NCBI GenBank assembly: GCA_029556915.1
Contig: JAKQIT010000111.1
Span: 62,001-126,000, forward strand
DNA: 64,000 nucleotides
Origin: Pseudomonadota bacterium
GTDB taxonomy: Bacteria > Pseudomonadota > Gammaproteobacteria > Burkholderiales > Methylophilaceae
Reading direction: 5' to 3'
Positions within the stretch are counted from its first letter, which is position 1. Every line of letters begins with the position of its first letter. The notes beneath the pieces were generated by a model. That model ran no database searches and was not told the origin of the DNA. It worked only from the letters and a program-made list of their open reading frames with translations. This document shows, piece by piece, positions 18,437 to 27,629 of the stretch. Position numbers and translations under genes: made by a program.

Positions 18437-18623
18437 AAATGACCTCGACGAAGTGATTTGTGATTGCTCTGGCACCACACGCGCGCAAATCCAAGCCCTG
18501 TTTTTGCAAGGTTTAGATCAAGATGCAATTTCAAGAAAGACTGGCGCGCTTTCTGGCTGTGCTGGTTGTGAATGGAATATTGAGCAATTTTTGCTGCAAC
18601 TTTCTCAACAAACCCAAAAATAA
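18420..18623 (+). CDS. BFD-like [2Fe-2S]-binding domain protein
   Basis: This 67-residue protein resembles bacterioferritin-associated ferredoxin and the BFD domain: VICDCSGTTRAQI with a CxC pair near residues 14-16, and SGCAGCEWNIEQF with a CxxC pair near 46-49. These four cysteines would hold a [2Fe-2S] cluster. True Bfd reduces bacterioferritin to release iron, but no bfr gene is in the window and the cysteine spacing is only similar, so the role is open. The ATG at 18420 lies inside the preceding microprotein gene. Confidence 0.75.
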   Translation: MTKPIKNDLDEVICDCSGTTRAQIQALFLQGLDQDAISRKTGALSGCAGCEWNIEQFLLQLSQQTQK

Positions 18624-18686
18624 GCTGACTTTTTTTTGTAAAAAAATCTGGTTGAATTTTACCTGCCAAACAGCGTTTTTTAACAC

Positions 18687-18755
18687 AACATCTTTTCACC
18701 ACCTCTGCAAGCCATATTCTATGCGACTTCCAGAGGCATTATTTTTTCTCGGCAG
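18687..18755 (+). repeat. Family 1 hairpin repeat, copy 3
   Basis: The leader CATCTTTTCACCACCTCTGC is followed by CCTCTGCAAG paired with CTTCCAGAGG (one mismatch) and the tail TTTTCTCGGCAGG. Outer CCTGCC (18662-18667) and GGCAGG (18751-18756) could extend the stem. It lies between the BFD gene and tsaC. Confidence 0.75.
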
Positions 18756-18844
18756 GTTTTACTGCCAAAATTTCTCATTTTTACCCCTAAAATTTTCTTT
18801 GGTTTTTGCTCAACGCCACGCGACGCGCTGATACAATCAACCTC

Positions 18845-19384
18845 ATGCACTCAACTTTAAATACTTGGCTAAAACGTGGCGGTTTAATTGCTTATGCCAC
18901 CGAGTCATGCTTTGGTTTGGGTTGCGACCCACGCAATGAAAAAGCCATCCAAAAGCTGCTCAAGCTCAAGCAGCGCGATGCCGCAAAAGGCTTAATTTTA
19001 ATTGGTAGCAAAGCGCAGCAACTTACCCCGTTTATTGCGCCTTTAACGCCGCAGCAGCACCACAAAATGCGCCGTGCTTGGCCTGCCGCACACACTTGGC
19101 TAGTGCCTGCCAATAACGCTTGTTCGCCCGCGCTCACAGGTGGGCGCGACACGATTGCTGTGCGCGTACCTGCGCTTGCAGCCACACGCCAGCTTTGCCA
19201 GTTTGCTGGTATGGTGTTGATTTCGACCAGCGCCAATATCAGCGGGCAAAAAGCCATAAAAACTCATCAAGCTTGCGTGCGCAAATTTGCTGGTCGGGTA
19301 CGTATTATTCACGGTAAAATTGGGCATTGGCGCAAACCGTCGCGCATACAAGATTTAATTTCTGACAAAATTATTCGCAAATAG
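18845..19384 (+). CDS. tsaC: L-threonylcarbamoyladenylate synthase, YrdC/Sua5 family
   Basis: This 179-residue YrdC-domain enzyme makes threonylcarbamoyl-AMP for the universal t6A37 tRNA modification. Signature pieces are [14 protein letters not shown] near residue 15, [19 protein letters not shown] near 38, RVPALA near 116 and STSANISG near 136. The start ATG at 18845 gives the usual TsaC length; an earlier in-frame ATG at 18806 adds thirteen unlikely residues. It lies nine bases before hemF and is probably co-transcribed with it. As no longer Sua5 is seen, this may be the only copy in the region. Confidence 0.9.
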   Translation: MHSTLNTWLKRGGLIAYATESCFGLGCDPRNEKAIQKLLKLKQRDAAKGLILIGSKAQQLTPFIAPLTPQQHHKMRRAWPAAHTWLVPANNACSPALTGGRDTIAVRVPALAATRQLCQFAGMVLISTSANISGQKAIKTHQACVRKFAGRVRIIHGKIGHWRKPSRIQDLISDKIIRK

Positions 19385-19392
19385 AGAACCTA

Positions 19393-20316
19393 ATGATTCA
19401 ATCCCAGATGATTAACACCACCGCCGTTTTTGAATACTTACAAGGCTTGCAAGCCCGCATTGTAGAAGCCGTAGAGCTTGTTGATGGAAAAAACTTTTTA
19501 CAAGATAGTTGGCAGCGCCCCGAAGGCGGTGGTGGCAACTCGTGCATGCTTGAAGAAGGTAACGTATTTGAGCGTGCGGGCATTGGTTTTTCACACGTCA
19601 AAGGCAGTAAAATGCCGCCCGCAGCCAGTGTGGCGCACCCAGAGGCTGCCGGCAGGCAGTGGGAGGCAATGGGTGTTTCACTGGTGTTTCATCCGCGCAA
19701 CCCCTACGTGCCGACCGTGCACATGAATGTGCGTTTTTTCGTGGCTAAAGCACAAAATGCCGGTGAACAAGATATTTGGTGGTTTGGTGGCGGCATGGAT
19801 TTAACCCCTTATTACGGTTTTGAAGAAGACTGTGTCCATTTCCATCGTGTATGTCGTGATGCCTTACAACCCTTTGGCGAACACTATTACCCAAAACTCA
19901 AAAAAGAATGTGATGAATATTTTTACCTGAAGCATCGCAAAGAACCGCGCGGAATCGGCGGTATTTTTTATGATGATTTCAGTGAATTGGGGTTTGAACA
20001 ATGCTTTGCTTTTCATCGAGCGGTTGGCGATGCCTTTCTTAACGCGTATTTGCCTATTGTGCAACGCCGCAAAGACACCCCTTACGGCGAGCGCGAACGT
20101 GATTTTCAAGCCTACCGTCGTGGCCGTTATGTCGAATTCAACTTGATTTTTGACCGTGGCACCATTTTTGGCTTGCAGTCCAATGGCCGCACCGAATCTA
20201 TTTTGCTTTCTATGCCACCGATTGTGAAATGGCGTTATGACTGGAAACCTGAGACTGGTAGCGCTGAAGCCAAACTTTATACAGATTTTTTAATTGAAAA
20301 AAATTGGTTAGGTTAA
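19393..20316 (+). CDS. hemF: Oxygen-dependent coproporphyrinogen-III oxidase
   Basis: HemF (307 residues) carries out the aerobic decarboxylation of coproporphyrinogen III in haem synthesis. Diagnostic stretches include [21 protein letters not shown] (given partly: GGGGNSCML), [18 protein letters not shown] near residue 132, and [17 protein letters not shown] ([10 protein letters not shown] near 246). The start ATG at 19393 is followed five codons later by another ATG. It is the second gene of a tsaC-hemF pair and precedes a small membrane-protein gene by 18 bases. Use of HemF implies an aerobic or microaerobic life style. Confidence 0.97.
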   Translation: MIQSQMINTTAVFEYLQGLQARIVEAVELVDGKNFLQDSWQRPEGGGGNSCMLEEGNVFERAGIGFSHVKGSKMPPAASVAHPEAAGRQWEAMGVSLVFHPRNPYVPTVHMNVRFFVAKAQNAGEQDIWWFGGGMDLTPYYGFEEDCVHFHRVCRDALQPFGEHYYPKLKKECDEYFYLKHRKEPRGIGGIFYDDFSELGFEQCFAFHRAVGDAFLNAYLPIVQRRKDTPYGERERDFQAYRRGRYVEFNLIFDRGTIFGLQSNGRTESILLSMPPIVKWRYDWKPETGSAEAKLYTDFLIEKNWLG

Positions 20317-20334
20317 ACAAAGACTTACGAAAAC

Positions 20335-20772
20335 GTGGATATTCTCATCAAACTGTTAGCCACTATCGGCGCATTGGCCATTTTCACTGTCATTTTTGTC
20401 ACATGGAAATTCCGTTCTGCAGTAAAAGCGCGCATGGCATTGGTGGATAAAGAATATGCAACTACAGAAACTGCGGATTGGTTTGGCAAAACCGGTTTAG
20501 ATGAAGAAACTGAACGCGAACTGCCGCGCTATTTGCGCCGAGAATTTGGCGAAACTTTATTTGAACAAGGTGCGCTGCAAGCGAATGATTTAATTTACCT
20601 TGGTGCTTTTGATGAACCTATCGGCGTTGCACATTATTGGCGAATCACAAGTAAGCATAATGAAGATGAGCCTTATTATGCACATGTGATTGTTGAGGCC
20701 AATGGTGAAACTTGTACTGGCTGGGGTGATAGAAAACCGCCTCTAACTGCGATTGAAGAAAAACAACCATGA
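20335..20772 (+). CDS. Small N-terminally anchored protein of unknown function
   Basis: This 145-residue protein has one transmembrane helix (about residues 4-24), a basic KFRSAVKAR flank, then a soluble acidic domain with ETERELPRYLRREFGE and DEPIGVAHYWRIT. I do not recognise the family. The start is GTG at 20335, and the stop overlaps the apeB start in ATGA, so it is translationally coupled to apeB. With hemF just upstream, a shared transcript hemF-this gene-apeB is likely. No catalytic motif is visible. Confidence 0.7.
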   Translation: MDILIKLLATIGALAIFTVIFVTWKFRSAVKARMALVDKEYATTETADWFGKTGLDEETERELPRYLRREFGETLFEQGALQANDLIYLGAFDEPIGVAHYWRITSKHNEDEPYYAHVIVEANGETCTGWGDRKPPLTAIEEKQP

Positions 20773-22070
20773 AAATGACTACAAATACGCACGCGTTTGC
20801 GCAAGATTTACTCCACTTTATTGATGCCAGCCCTAGCCCTTGGCATGCTGTTCACACCACTCAGCAACGCTTAATCGCAGAAGGCTTTATTGCACTGAAT
20901 GAAACGGAAAGCTGGCAGCTAAAAGCGGGAAGTCGTTATTTTGTCACGCGTTGTGACGCTTCTATTATTGCTTTCACCATTGGGCAAAAACCGTTGCTTG
21001 AAACAGGTTTTCGCATGGTGGGGGCACATACGGATTCACCTAGTTTGCGCTTAAAGCCGCACGCAGCGTATAGCACTAACAATTTACTACGCATCGGTGT
21101 TGAAGTGTATGGCGGTCCCATTTTAGCCACCTTCACCGACCGCGATTTAAGCATTGCAGGCCGTGTGATGGTGCGCACAACATCAGACTTTGAGGCACGT
21201 TTAGTTAAATTCGATGATGCCATACTGCGTTTGCCCAACTTGGCAATTCACATGAACCGCGAAGTGAATGACAAAGGCTTGGTGCTAAACAAGCAAACTG
21301 AATTGCCACTGATTTTTGGCGAAAGTGATGTGGGTATTGAAGCCGAACAACAATTCTTAGCGCACATTGCCGCTGAATTAAAAGTTAAAATTGAAGATAT
21401 TTTAACGTTTGAACTCAATGTGTTTGACACGCAAAAAGGCACATTTTGGGGTAAAGACCAAGCCTATATTGCCAACAGCCAACTGGATAATTTAGCCTCA
21501 TGCCATGCCGCGATTGAAGCATTAGTCGCCAGCAAAAACTCTGGCTCCACAAGCCTTTGCGCACTATTTGACCACGAAGAGGTTGGTAGTGAAAGCGCCA
21601 CTGGCGCAAACGGCAGTTTTTTGGCCGATACGATTCAACGCATCACCGCAAACCAAGGTTTATCTGAAGAAGAAAAATGTCGCGCACTGGCGAATAGTTT
21701 TTTTATTAGCGCAGATATGGCGCACGCTTTTCACCCAAATCACCCCAATGCTTACGAGCCGTGCCACCACGCGCAGGTCAACCACGGCGTGGTGATTAAA
21801 ACCAATGTGAATCAACGCTACAGCAGCAATGCCGACACCGCCGCGCGTTTTATACAGTTGTGCGAAAGTGCAAAAGTGCCCTATCAGCAATACGCGCACC
21901 GCACTGATTTAGGCTGCGGCAGCACGATAGGCCCAATGATTGCGGCCAACTTGGGTGTGCCAAGTGTGGATGTAGGCTGCCCGATGTGGGCGATGCACAG
22001 CATCCGCGAGAGTGCTGGCGTGCTAGACCATACCTATATGTTTGAAGTGCTGAAAAGACATTTTAGCTAG
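20769..22070 (+). CDS. apeB: M18 family aminopeptidase
   Basis: This 433-residue zinc aminopeptidase of family M18 (aspartyl aminopeptidase type) removes N-terminal, mainly acidic residues. Metal-site motifs are visible: GAHTDSPSLRLKP near residue 84, SQLDNLAS near 238, DHEEVGSESATGA near 267, and the final histidine region near 404-428. The ATG at 20769 overlaps the previous stop by four bases; a second ATG two codons on (20775) is equally possible. A hairpin and family 1 copy 4 follow the stop. Confidence 0.94.
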   Translation: MKMTTNTHAFAQDLLHFIDASPSPWHAVHTTQQRLIAEGFIALNETESWQLKAGSRYFVTRCDASIIAFTIGQKPLLETGFRMVGAHTDSPSLRLKPHAAYSTNNLLRIGVEVYGGPILATFTDRDLSIAGRVMVRTTSDFEARLVKFDDAILRLPNLAIHMNREVNDKGLVLNKQTELPLIFGESDVGIEAEQQFLAHIAAELKVKIEDILTFELNVFDTQKGTFWGKDQAYIANSQLDNLASCHAAIEALVASKNSGSTSLCALFDHEEVGSESATGANGSFLADTIQRITANQGLSEEEKCRALANSFFISADMAHAFHPNHPNAYEPCHHAQVNHGVVIKTNVNQRYSSNADTAARFIQLCESAKVPYQQYAHRTDLGCGSTIGPMIAANLGVPSVDVGCPMWAMHSIRESAGVLDHTYMFEVLKRHFS

Positions 22071-22090
22071 CATTTTTTTGCTGAAAAATA

Positions 22091-22114
22091 GGTAAAAATT
22101 TAGCTATTTTTACC
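22091..22114 (+). terminator. Hairpin after apeB
   Basis: GGTAAAAAT (22091-22099) pairs perfectly with ATTTTTACC (22106-22114) across a six-base loop, 20 bases beyond the apeB stop. The stem is AT-rich and no T-run follows, so termination is uncertain. Confidence 0.35.
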
Positions 22115-22139
22115 CGAAAATTTCACACAAATCATTTTG

Positions 22140-22203
22140 ATGCTCTGGAAGCCGCATCCAGACTGGCTTGCAGGGCAGATATTTTTTCTCGGGCGATTTT
22201 AGC
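22140..22203 (+). repeat. Family 1 hairpin repeat, copy 4 (loop inverted)
   Basis: The stem GCTCTGGAAGCC/GGCTTGCAGGGC has mismatches, followed by the tail TTTTTTCTCGGGCGATTTT. The loop reads GCATCCAGACT, the reverse complement of the usual AGTCTGGATGC type, while the tail keeps its usual side. It lies between apeB and the AGCS transporter gene. Confidence 0.8.
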
Positions 22204-22265
22204 CCAATTTTAAACATTGCAAACTATCACCCTGACTGCTACTATTTAAGCAAGGGGATACCACT

Positions 22266-23597
22266 ATGCAAGCACTAGAAAATTTAGTCAGTTCACTTTC
22301 AAACATCGTGTGGGGGCCGCCCATGCTGGTGCTACTGGTGGGCACAGGGTTGTATCTGACGGTTATTCTTAAAGGCATGCAATTTCGCGCTTTGCCACAC
22401 GCATTTAAACTCATTTTTCATAAAGATCACCATCACGAGGGCGACATTAGCCATTTTGCCGCGCTGATGACGGCACTGGCTGCCACAGTAGGTATTGGTA
22501 ATATTGTTGGGGTTGCGACTGCTATTACGCTCGGCGGACCAGGCGCGGTATTTTGGATGTGGATGACGGGCTTGGTTGGCATGGCGACTAAATATTCTGA
22601 AGCTGTTCTGGCCGTAAAATATCGTGAAAAAGGCGCGCATGGCATGCGTGGCGGGCCCATGTATTATCTTGCCAAGGGCGTGGGCTTGCCTTGGCTGGGC
22701 ACGTTGTTTGCCATTTTTACCGCGTGTGCCGCATTTGGCATTGGCAATATGACGCAAGCCAACGCTACCGCTAAAATCTTTGAAAGCACTTTTCAAATTC
22801 CTACTGTTGCCACAGGCATTGTGCTAACACTCATGACAGGTTTGGTCATTTTGGGTGGCATACGCACCATCGGTAAATTCACCTCTTACCTTGTGCCATT
22901 GATGATAGGCTTGTATGTTGGCGCAAGCTTGTGGGTGTTGGCGCTCAATGCTAGTGAAATCCCGCACGCATTCGGCTTGATTTTTGGTAGTGCATTTTCA
23001 CCAAGTGCTGCCAGTGGTGGATTTTTAGGCGCAACAGTGGCTGCTGCCATGCGTTACGGTATTGCACGCGGGGTGTTTTCAAATGAATCAGGCTTAGGCT
23101 CTGCGCCGATTGCCGCCGCCGCTGCACGCACGAATGACCCTGTTAAACAAGCGTTGGTGAGCATGACGCAAACGTTTATTGACACTTTAGTGGTTTGCAC
23201 CATGACAGCACTAGTGATTTTAACAGCCAACAGTTGGACACAAGGCGTGAAAGCAGATGCGCTCACCAGCGTGAGCATGGCAGAAACACTAGGCAGCACA
23301 GGCAGCGTGATTGTAGCTGTTGCCACTGCATTATTCGCTTATTCCACCTTGATTGGCTGGAATTACTACGGTGAAAAAGCCATTGAATATTTATTTGGTG
23401 AAAAATCCATCAAAATTTATCGCGTATTTTTTACCGTGGCGGTGATGGTGGGCGCGATGATGAGCTTAGAATTTGTATGGAATTTCTCAGACTTAATGAA
23501 CGGCATGATGGCGATTCCAAATTTAATTGGCTTGCTATGGCTTTCGCCCATTATCAAACAAGAAACGCAACGGTATTTTTCTAGTTTAAAAAAATAG
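22266..23597 (+). CDS. Sodium:alanine symporter family (AGCS) transporter
   Basis: A 443-residue inner-membrane protein with about ten hydrophobic helices of the alanine/glycine:cation symporter family. Typical stretches are GIGNIVGVATAITLGGPGAVFWMW near residue 77 (here GGPGAVFWMW), FSNESGLGSAPIAAAAA near 275, and the NYYGEKAIEYLFGE segment near 366. It probably imports alanine or glycine with Na+ or H+. It starts a two-transporter unit with the NSS gene 12 bases downstream. Exact substrate and ion are inferred from family. Confidence 0.92.
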   Translation: MQALENLVSSLSNIVWGPPMLVLLVGTGLYLTVILKGMQFRALPHAFKLIFHKDHHHEGDISHFAALMTALAATVGIGNIVGVATAITLGGPGAVFWMWMTGLVGMATKYSEAVLAVKYREKGAHGMRGGPMYYLAKGVGLPWLGTLFAIFTACAAFGIGNMTQANATAKIFESTFQIPTVATGIVLTLMTGLVILGGIRTIGKFTSYLVPLMIGLYVGASLWVLALNASEIPHAFGLIFGSAFSPSAASGGFLGATVAAAMRYGIARGVFSNESGLGSAPIAAAAARTNDPVKQALVSMTQTFIDTLVVCTMTALVILTANSWTQGVKADALTSVSMAETLGSTGSVIVAVATALFAYSTLIGWNYYGEKAIEYLFGEKSIKIYRVFFTVAVMVGAMMSLEFVWNFSDLMNGMMAIPNLIGLLWLSPIIKQETQRYFSSLKK

Positions 23598-23609
23598 GAA
23601 CGCTTCGTT

Positions 23610-24959
23610 ATGGCGCACAGAAGTGCATGGAAAAACCGCTGGACCTTTATGCTTGCCACCGCTGGCTCAGCCATTGGCTTGGGCAACATTTGGAAACTGC
23701 CTTATATGATAGGCGTGAATGGCGGCAGTGCGTTTGTGCTGGTGTTTATTGCTTGCATTTTTTTTGTAGGCATTCCGTTGATGATGACCGAAATTTTGTT
23801 GGGGCGACGCGCACAGAAAAACCCACTGGATGGCATGGCAACACTTGCTAATGAAGCGAAAACCTCGCTGCACTGGAAGTGGCTTGGCGGCATGGGCATG
23901 GTCACAGGTCTGCTGATTTTAGGTTTTTATAGCGTGATTGGCGGCTGGGTACTAAGCTATATTATAGAAGCAGCGCGTGGCGTATTTACTAATGTTACTG
24001 GCGCGCAATCTACCGCAAATTTTGATGCGCTATTAGCATCACCACTCACGTTGTTGTGTTGGCATACCGTTTTTATGGTCATGACCATGGGCGTTGTAGC
24101 ACGCGGGGTCAACTCAGGCTTAGAAAAAGCCAATAATATATTGATTCCCGCACTATTTGCCATTTTGTTGGTGCTACTGGGCTACAGCATGTCGGTAGGC
24201 GATATGGCAGCGGCATATCAGTTTATGTTCAGTTTAGATTTTTCAAAAATCACCCCTGTAGCCGTATTATCCGCGCTGGGTCACGCATTTTTCTCACTTA
24301 GCTTGGGTATGGGCGCAGTCATGGTGTATGGCTCTTACCTCAAACGGGATATTTCCATCGCCCGCACCACCGTTTATATTGCACTGGCTGATACCATGCT
24401 TGGGCTTTTGGTTGGCTTGGCGATTTATGCCTTAGTTTTTGCTAATCATTTAGAACCCAGCGCTGGGCCAGGCTTGATTTTTCAAAGCTTACCGATTGCC
24501 TTTGGGCACATGCCTTGGGGTAATCTTATTGGTACTTTATTTTTTATGTTAGTCGCCTTTGCGGCTTGGACTTCGGCCATTTCTTTGGTAGAGCCTGCCA
24601 TTGCTTGGATTACTGAAAACACCAAAATTAAGCGTGCCAGCGCTACAGTGGGCTTAGGCATTATGGTTTGGTTGCTTGGCGTCGCCGTATTACTATCTTT
24701 CAACGAATGGAAAGGCGTCAAAATCGTTTTTGGCTTGAGTATTTTTGAAACGCTAGACAAACTCACTTCTACCATTTTATTGCCGCTAGGTGGATTACTG
24801 ATGGCGATTTTTGCAGGTTATTGGATGAAAAAAGACCATGTGCAAGATGAGTTAAATTTAAATGATGCCCATTTTAAATGGTGGCGCACTCTCAATAACA
24901 TTGTTGCCCCGATTGCGATTTTAGCAGTATTTTTATACCTATTTGAAGTCATCAAATAA
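23610..24959 (+). CDS. Sodium-dependent transporter, NSS/SNF family
   Basis: A 449-residue neurotransmitter:sodium-symporter family protein related to LeuT and TnaT. The first helix carries the Na+ site sequence ATAGSAIGLGNIWKLPYMIGVNGGSAF (key part GSAIGLGNIWK). About 11 helices are seen, fewer than the twelve of LeuT, as in many bacterial SNF proteins. It probably takes up an amino acid. The ATG follows AGGAA with good spacing and lies 12 bases after the AGCS gene, so the two amino-acid importers are likely co-expressed. Confidence 0.92.
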   Translation: MAHRSAWKNRWTFMLATAGSAIGLGNIWKLPYMIGVNGGSAFVLVFIACIFFVGIPLMMTEILLGRRAQKNPLDGMATLANEAKTSLHWKWLGGMGMVTGLLILGFYSVIGGWVLSYIIEAARGVFTNVTGAQSTANFDALLASPLTLLCWHTVFMVMTMGVVARGVNSGLEKANNILIPALFAILLVLLGYSMSVGDMAAAYQFMFSLDFSKITPVAVLSALGHAFFSLSLGMGAVMVYGSYLKRDISIARTTVYIALADTMLGLLVGLAIYALVFANHLEPSAGPGLIFQSLPIAFGHMPWGNLIGTLFFMLVAFAAWTSAISLVEPAIAWITENTKIKRASATVGLGIMVWLLGVAVLLSFNEWKGVKIVFGLSIFETLDKLTSTILLPLGGLLMAIFAGYWMKKDHVQDELNLNDAHFKWWRTLNNIVAPIAILAVFLYLFEVIK

Positions 24960-24994
24960 GTCATTTATTGTGGATATTTTTACACGTAAAAATA

Positions 24995-25037
24995 AAACAC
25001 CTCTGCAAGCCAGTATCCATGCGGCTTCCAGAGCATC
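24995..25037 (+). repeat. Family 1 hairpin repeat, copy 5
   Basis: CTCTGCAAGCC (25001-25011) pairs with GGCTTCCAGAG (25023-25033) with one mismatch. The tail is absent. It lies between the convergent NSS transporter and cytochrome c genes. Confidence 0.75.
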
Positions 25038-25102
25038 AAAAAGAAGTATATTAAAATTGTGGCTAAATGTTGCCTAAAATTTTGCTGTCAATAGCCAATA
25101 AA

Positions 25103-25127
25103 AAAGCCAGCTTTTTGAGCTGGCTTT
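25103..25127 (-). terminator. Intrinsic terminator of the cytochrome c gene
   Basis: AAAGCCAGC and GCTGGCTTT form a perfect 9-bp stem with a seven-base loop. Read on the minus strand it is followed by a T-run and lies about 20 bases past the cytochrome c stop, so it is a standard rho-independent terminator. Confidence 0.85.
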
Positions 25128-25147
25128 AACATTAAAGCGTCAAGCAA

Positions 25148-25456
25148 TTATTGTGCAAGTACCCATTTAACTAAAGTTTTGATGTCTTCATCTTTAACTT
25201 GTGTATTTGCAGGCATTGGCATAGGACCCCAAGTGCCGCTACCACCTTTTTTCACTTTTTCAACTAATTTTGCTTCAGCAGCTTTGTCGCCTTTGTATTT
25301 AGCGGCAACATCTTTGTATGATGGGCCTAATACTTTTTTATCAATGCTGTGGCAAGCTAAACAACCACTTTTTTGCGCTAAAGCTTGGTCAGCTGAAGCT
25401 GTACCCGCCATGAATAATGTGCCCACTGCTGCAACTGCTACTAATAATGCTTTCAT
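25148..25456 (-). CDS. Small periplasmic cytochrome c (c551/c552-like)
   Basis: This 102-residue monohaem class I cytochrome c has a signal peptide (residues 1-22, ending TASADQ), the haem site CLACH near residue 32 and the axial methionine in WGPMPMPAN near 78. Such small c-type cytochromes carry electrons to a terminal oxidase or other periplasmic enzymes. The start is set by a strong GGAG site six bases before ATG at 25456. It is a single-gene unit with its own terminator, suggesting high independent expression. Its redox partners are not in the window. Confidence 0.92.
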   Translation of the reverse strand: MKALLVAVAAVGTLFMAGTASADQALAQKSGCLACHSIDKKVLGPSYKDVAAKYKGDKAAEAKLVEKVKKGGSGTWGPMPMPANTQVKDEDIKTLVKWVLAQ

Positions 25457-25598
25457 GCTTATCTCCTAAAACCCAAATGTAAAAGTAACCAAAAAACGCT
25501 TTAAAAAAACTAAACTTACTTAAAATTATTGTGTATTGATGCAACCCACTATGATACTTAAAATTAACGCTAGTAACAAGGCTATTGCCATTCTCGGC

Positions 25599-27626
25599 CT
25601 ATAGTTGACCAAGTAATTTTGCCAAATCATCCACACTTTGTGAGCATTCAACGCCTTTGCATATCGTTGCGTTGACAGTTTTTGTTAATTTTTTTCGAAA
25701 AATGACAGGCAAGTTCTTTTGCCATTCTTGCGCTTGCATTTTTGACGTATCCAAGTAAAAAAATAGGTGGTGCGGATAATGCAGTGTGTTGAGTTCTGCC
25801 GCCCAAGCTTGCATCGGCAAATATTCACCGCTGACCACTACCATGGCTGGCGGCATAAAATATTCTTGTAGCGCGTGCATTAAACTTGCACAAGCTGATG
25901 GGTTACGCTTAATCGTCACATCAAATGCTTGCAAGGTGCGCTCTGCACTATTTAAATAGCGAGGCTCAGCCAATATATGCCCTAAGCGCTGTAAAGCCAC
26001 TGCTGCAATGCCATTGCCATTGGGCGTGGCGTTGTCGTAAGCTTGCTTTAGGCGATGAATTAACTGCTCATGTTGATGTGAGGTAAAATAAAAACCACCC
26101 TCTTCGGCTTCAAAATTTTGCAACAGTGCTTCAGCCAACTCTTGCGCAAATTGCATATCTTCTGGGCGATATTCTGCCTGCATTAAGGATATTAAGGCAT
26201 CAAGCAAATAGGCATAGTCATCCAAATACGCGTTTAAATGTGCTTTTCCATCCTTACAGGTAGCCAATAAAGTTTGATTTTTCCACATATTAAGACGGAT
26301 ATAATCAACTGCATTTTGAGCAAGCTCCACCCAATCTGCACGATTAAAAACGCGCCCAGCATGGGCTAACCCTTTAATGGCTAACGCATTCCAGCTGGTT
26401 AAAATTTTGTCATCGCGTGCTGGGTGTGGGCGTTTATGGCGCGCTTCAAAAAGTTTAGTACGCGCATTCATTAACAATGCATATTCGTCGTCAGTAGGTG
26501 CAATCGCTAAATATGGATGCCAAGCAATCCCTTCAAAATTAGCTGCGCGGTCAAAACCAAAACATCGGCTTGCTACGATAAATTCATCTGGCGTGAGTAG
26601 CGCTTTAACTTCTTTAGGTTGCCATACATAAAACGCCCCTTCTTCTAAGCGGCCATAATCATCCACCGAATCTGCATCAAGCGATGAATAAAAAGCACCC
26701 TCAGGTGAGCGCATTTCACATATAAGCCATTCAATTGTTTCTTCAACGATCACAGCGTAGCGCGGATTTTTGCTTATCTGCCAGCCATCAGCATATAAAC
26801 AAAGAAGTTGACCATTGTCGTACAGCATTTTTTCAAAGTGGGGGATGTTCCAGTGATCATCCACAGAATATCGGCAAAATCCTCCACCAAGTTGGTCGTA
26901 AATACCACCATTGGCCATTGCGGTGAGCATTTGCAAAGCCATCGCTTCAGCTTGCCTATCGCCAATGTGCGCTTGGTGCAATAACAAAGTAACATCGGCT
27001 GGATTGGGAAATTTTGGGGCGCTACCAAAGCCACCATGCTCAAAATCAAATTGACTTTGTAGCTGCTCAAATGCTGATTGAATAATATCGCTATTCGCGG
27101 TCACAATGACATTTGCCACGGGCACAGTGCGTGCAAATGCGCGCGCTAGCTGCTGGGTTTGATTGGCAATTTCTGTGGAATGTTCATAAAAATAGGCGGC
27201 AACACGCGGTAATAAATCTGCAAACCCTGGCAGCTGATAGCGCGCAGTTTTAGGAAAATAAGTACCGGTAAAATAAGGCTGTTGGTTTGGCGTTAAAAAT
27301 ACGGTGAGAGGCCAACCACCACTTTTTTGAGTGAATAAATTGTGCGCAGTTTGATAAATTTGGTCAAGGTCTGGCCGTTCTTCTCTATCCACTTTAATGT
27401 TAATAAAGTGGGTGTTCATCAGCGCGGCTGTTTGGGCATCTTCAAAAGATTCATGCGCCATGACATGGCACCAATGGCAGGCAGAATAGCCAATCGACAA
27501 TAATATTGGCTTGTTAAGCTCACGCGCTAAAGTAAGTGCTTGCTCCCCCCAAGGATACCACTCTACTGGGTTTTGTGCATGTTGCAGAAGGTAGGGGCTG
27601 GTTTCTTCTGCTAATTTATTTGGCAT
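25599..27626 (-). CDS. YyaL/DUF255 thioredoxin-fold protein with six-hairpin-like domain
   Basis: A 675-residue protein related to YyaL and human SPATA20. The N-terminal thioredoxin-like domain (about 1-165) has the CHWCH motif in [20 protein letters not shown] near residue 49. The rest resembles a glycosidase-type alpha/alpha barrel ([20 protein letters not shown]-type repeats and [11 protein letters not shown]). The biochemical role is unsettled across the family. Its start is four bases from the stop of the mutarotase gene upstream, so the two are co-transcribed. No signal peptide is seen, so it should be cytosolic. Confidence 0.9.
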   Translation of the reverse strand: MPNKLAEETSPYLLQHAQNPVEWYPWGEQALTLARELNKPILLSIGYSACHWCHVMAHESFEDAQTAALMNTHFINIKVDREERPDLDQIYQTAHNLFTQKSGGWPLTVFLTPNQQPYFTGTYFPKTARYQLPGFADLLPRVAAYFYEHSTEIANQTQQLARAFARTVPVANVIVTANSDIIQSAFEQLQSQFDFEHGGFGSAPKFPNPADVTLLLHQAHIGDRQAEAMALQMLTAMANGGIYDQLGGGFCRYSVDDHWNIPHFEKMLYDNGQLLCLYADGWQISKNPRYAVIVEETIEWLICEMRSPEGAFYSSLDADSVDDYGRLEEGAFYVWQPKEVKALLTPDEFIVASRCFGFDRAANFEGIAWHPYLAIAPTDDEYALLMNARTKLFEARHKRPHPARDDKILTSWNALAIKGLAHAGRVFNRADWVELAQNAVDYIRLNMWKNQTLLATCKDGKAHLNAYLDDYAYLLDALISLMQAEYRPEDMQFAQELAEALLQNFEAEEGGFYFTSHQHEQLIHRLKQAYDNATPNGNGIAAVALQRLGHILAEPRYLNSAERTLQAFDVTIKRNPSACASLMHALQEYFMPPAMVVVSGEYLPMQAWAAELNTLHYPHHLFFYLDTSKMQAQEWQKNLPVIFRKKLTKTVNATICKGVECSQSVDDLAKLLGQL

Positions 27627-27629
27627 TCG

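Noticed and set aside
18523-18831. A 102-codon frame through the BFD 3' end and family 1 copy 3
   Set aside because: It overlaps a supported gene in another phase and reads across the repeat; the product has no gene-like features.
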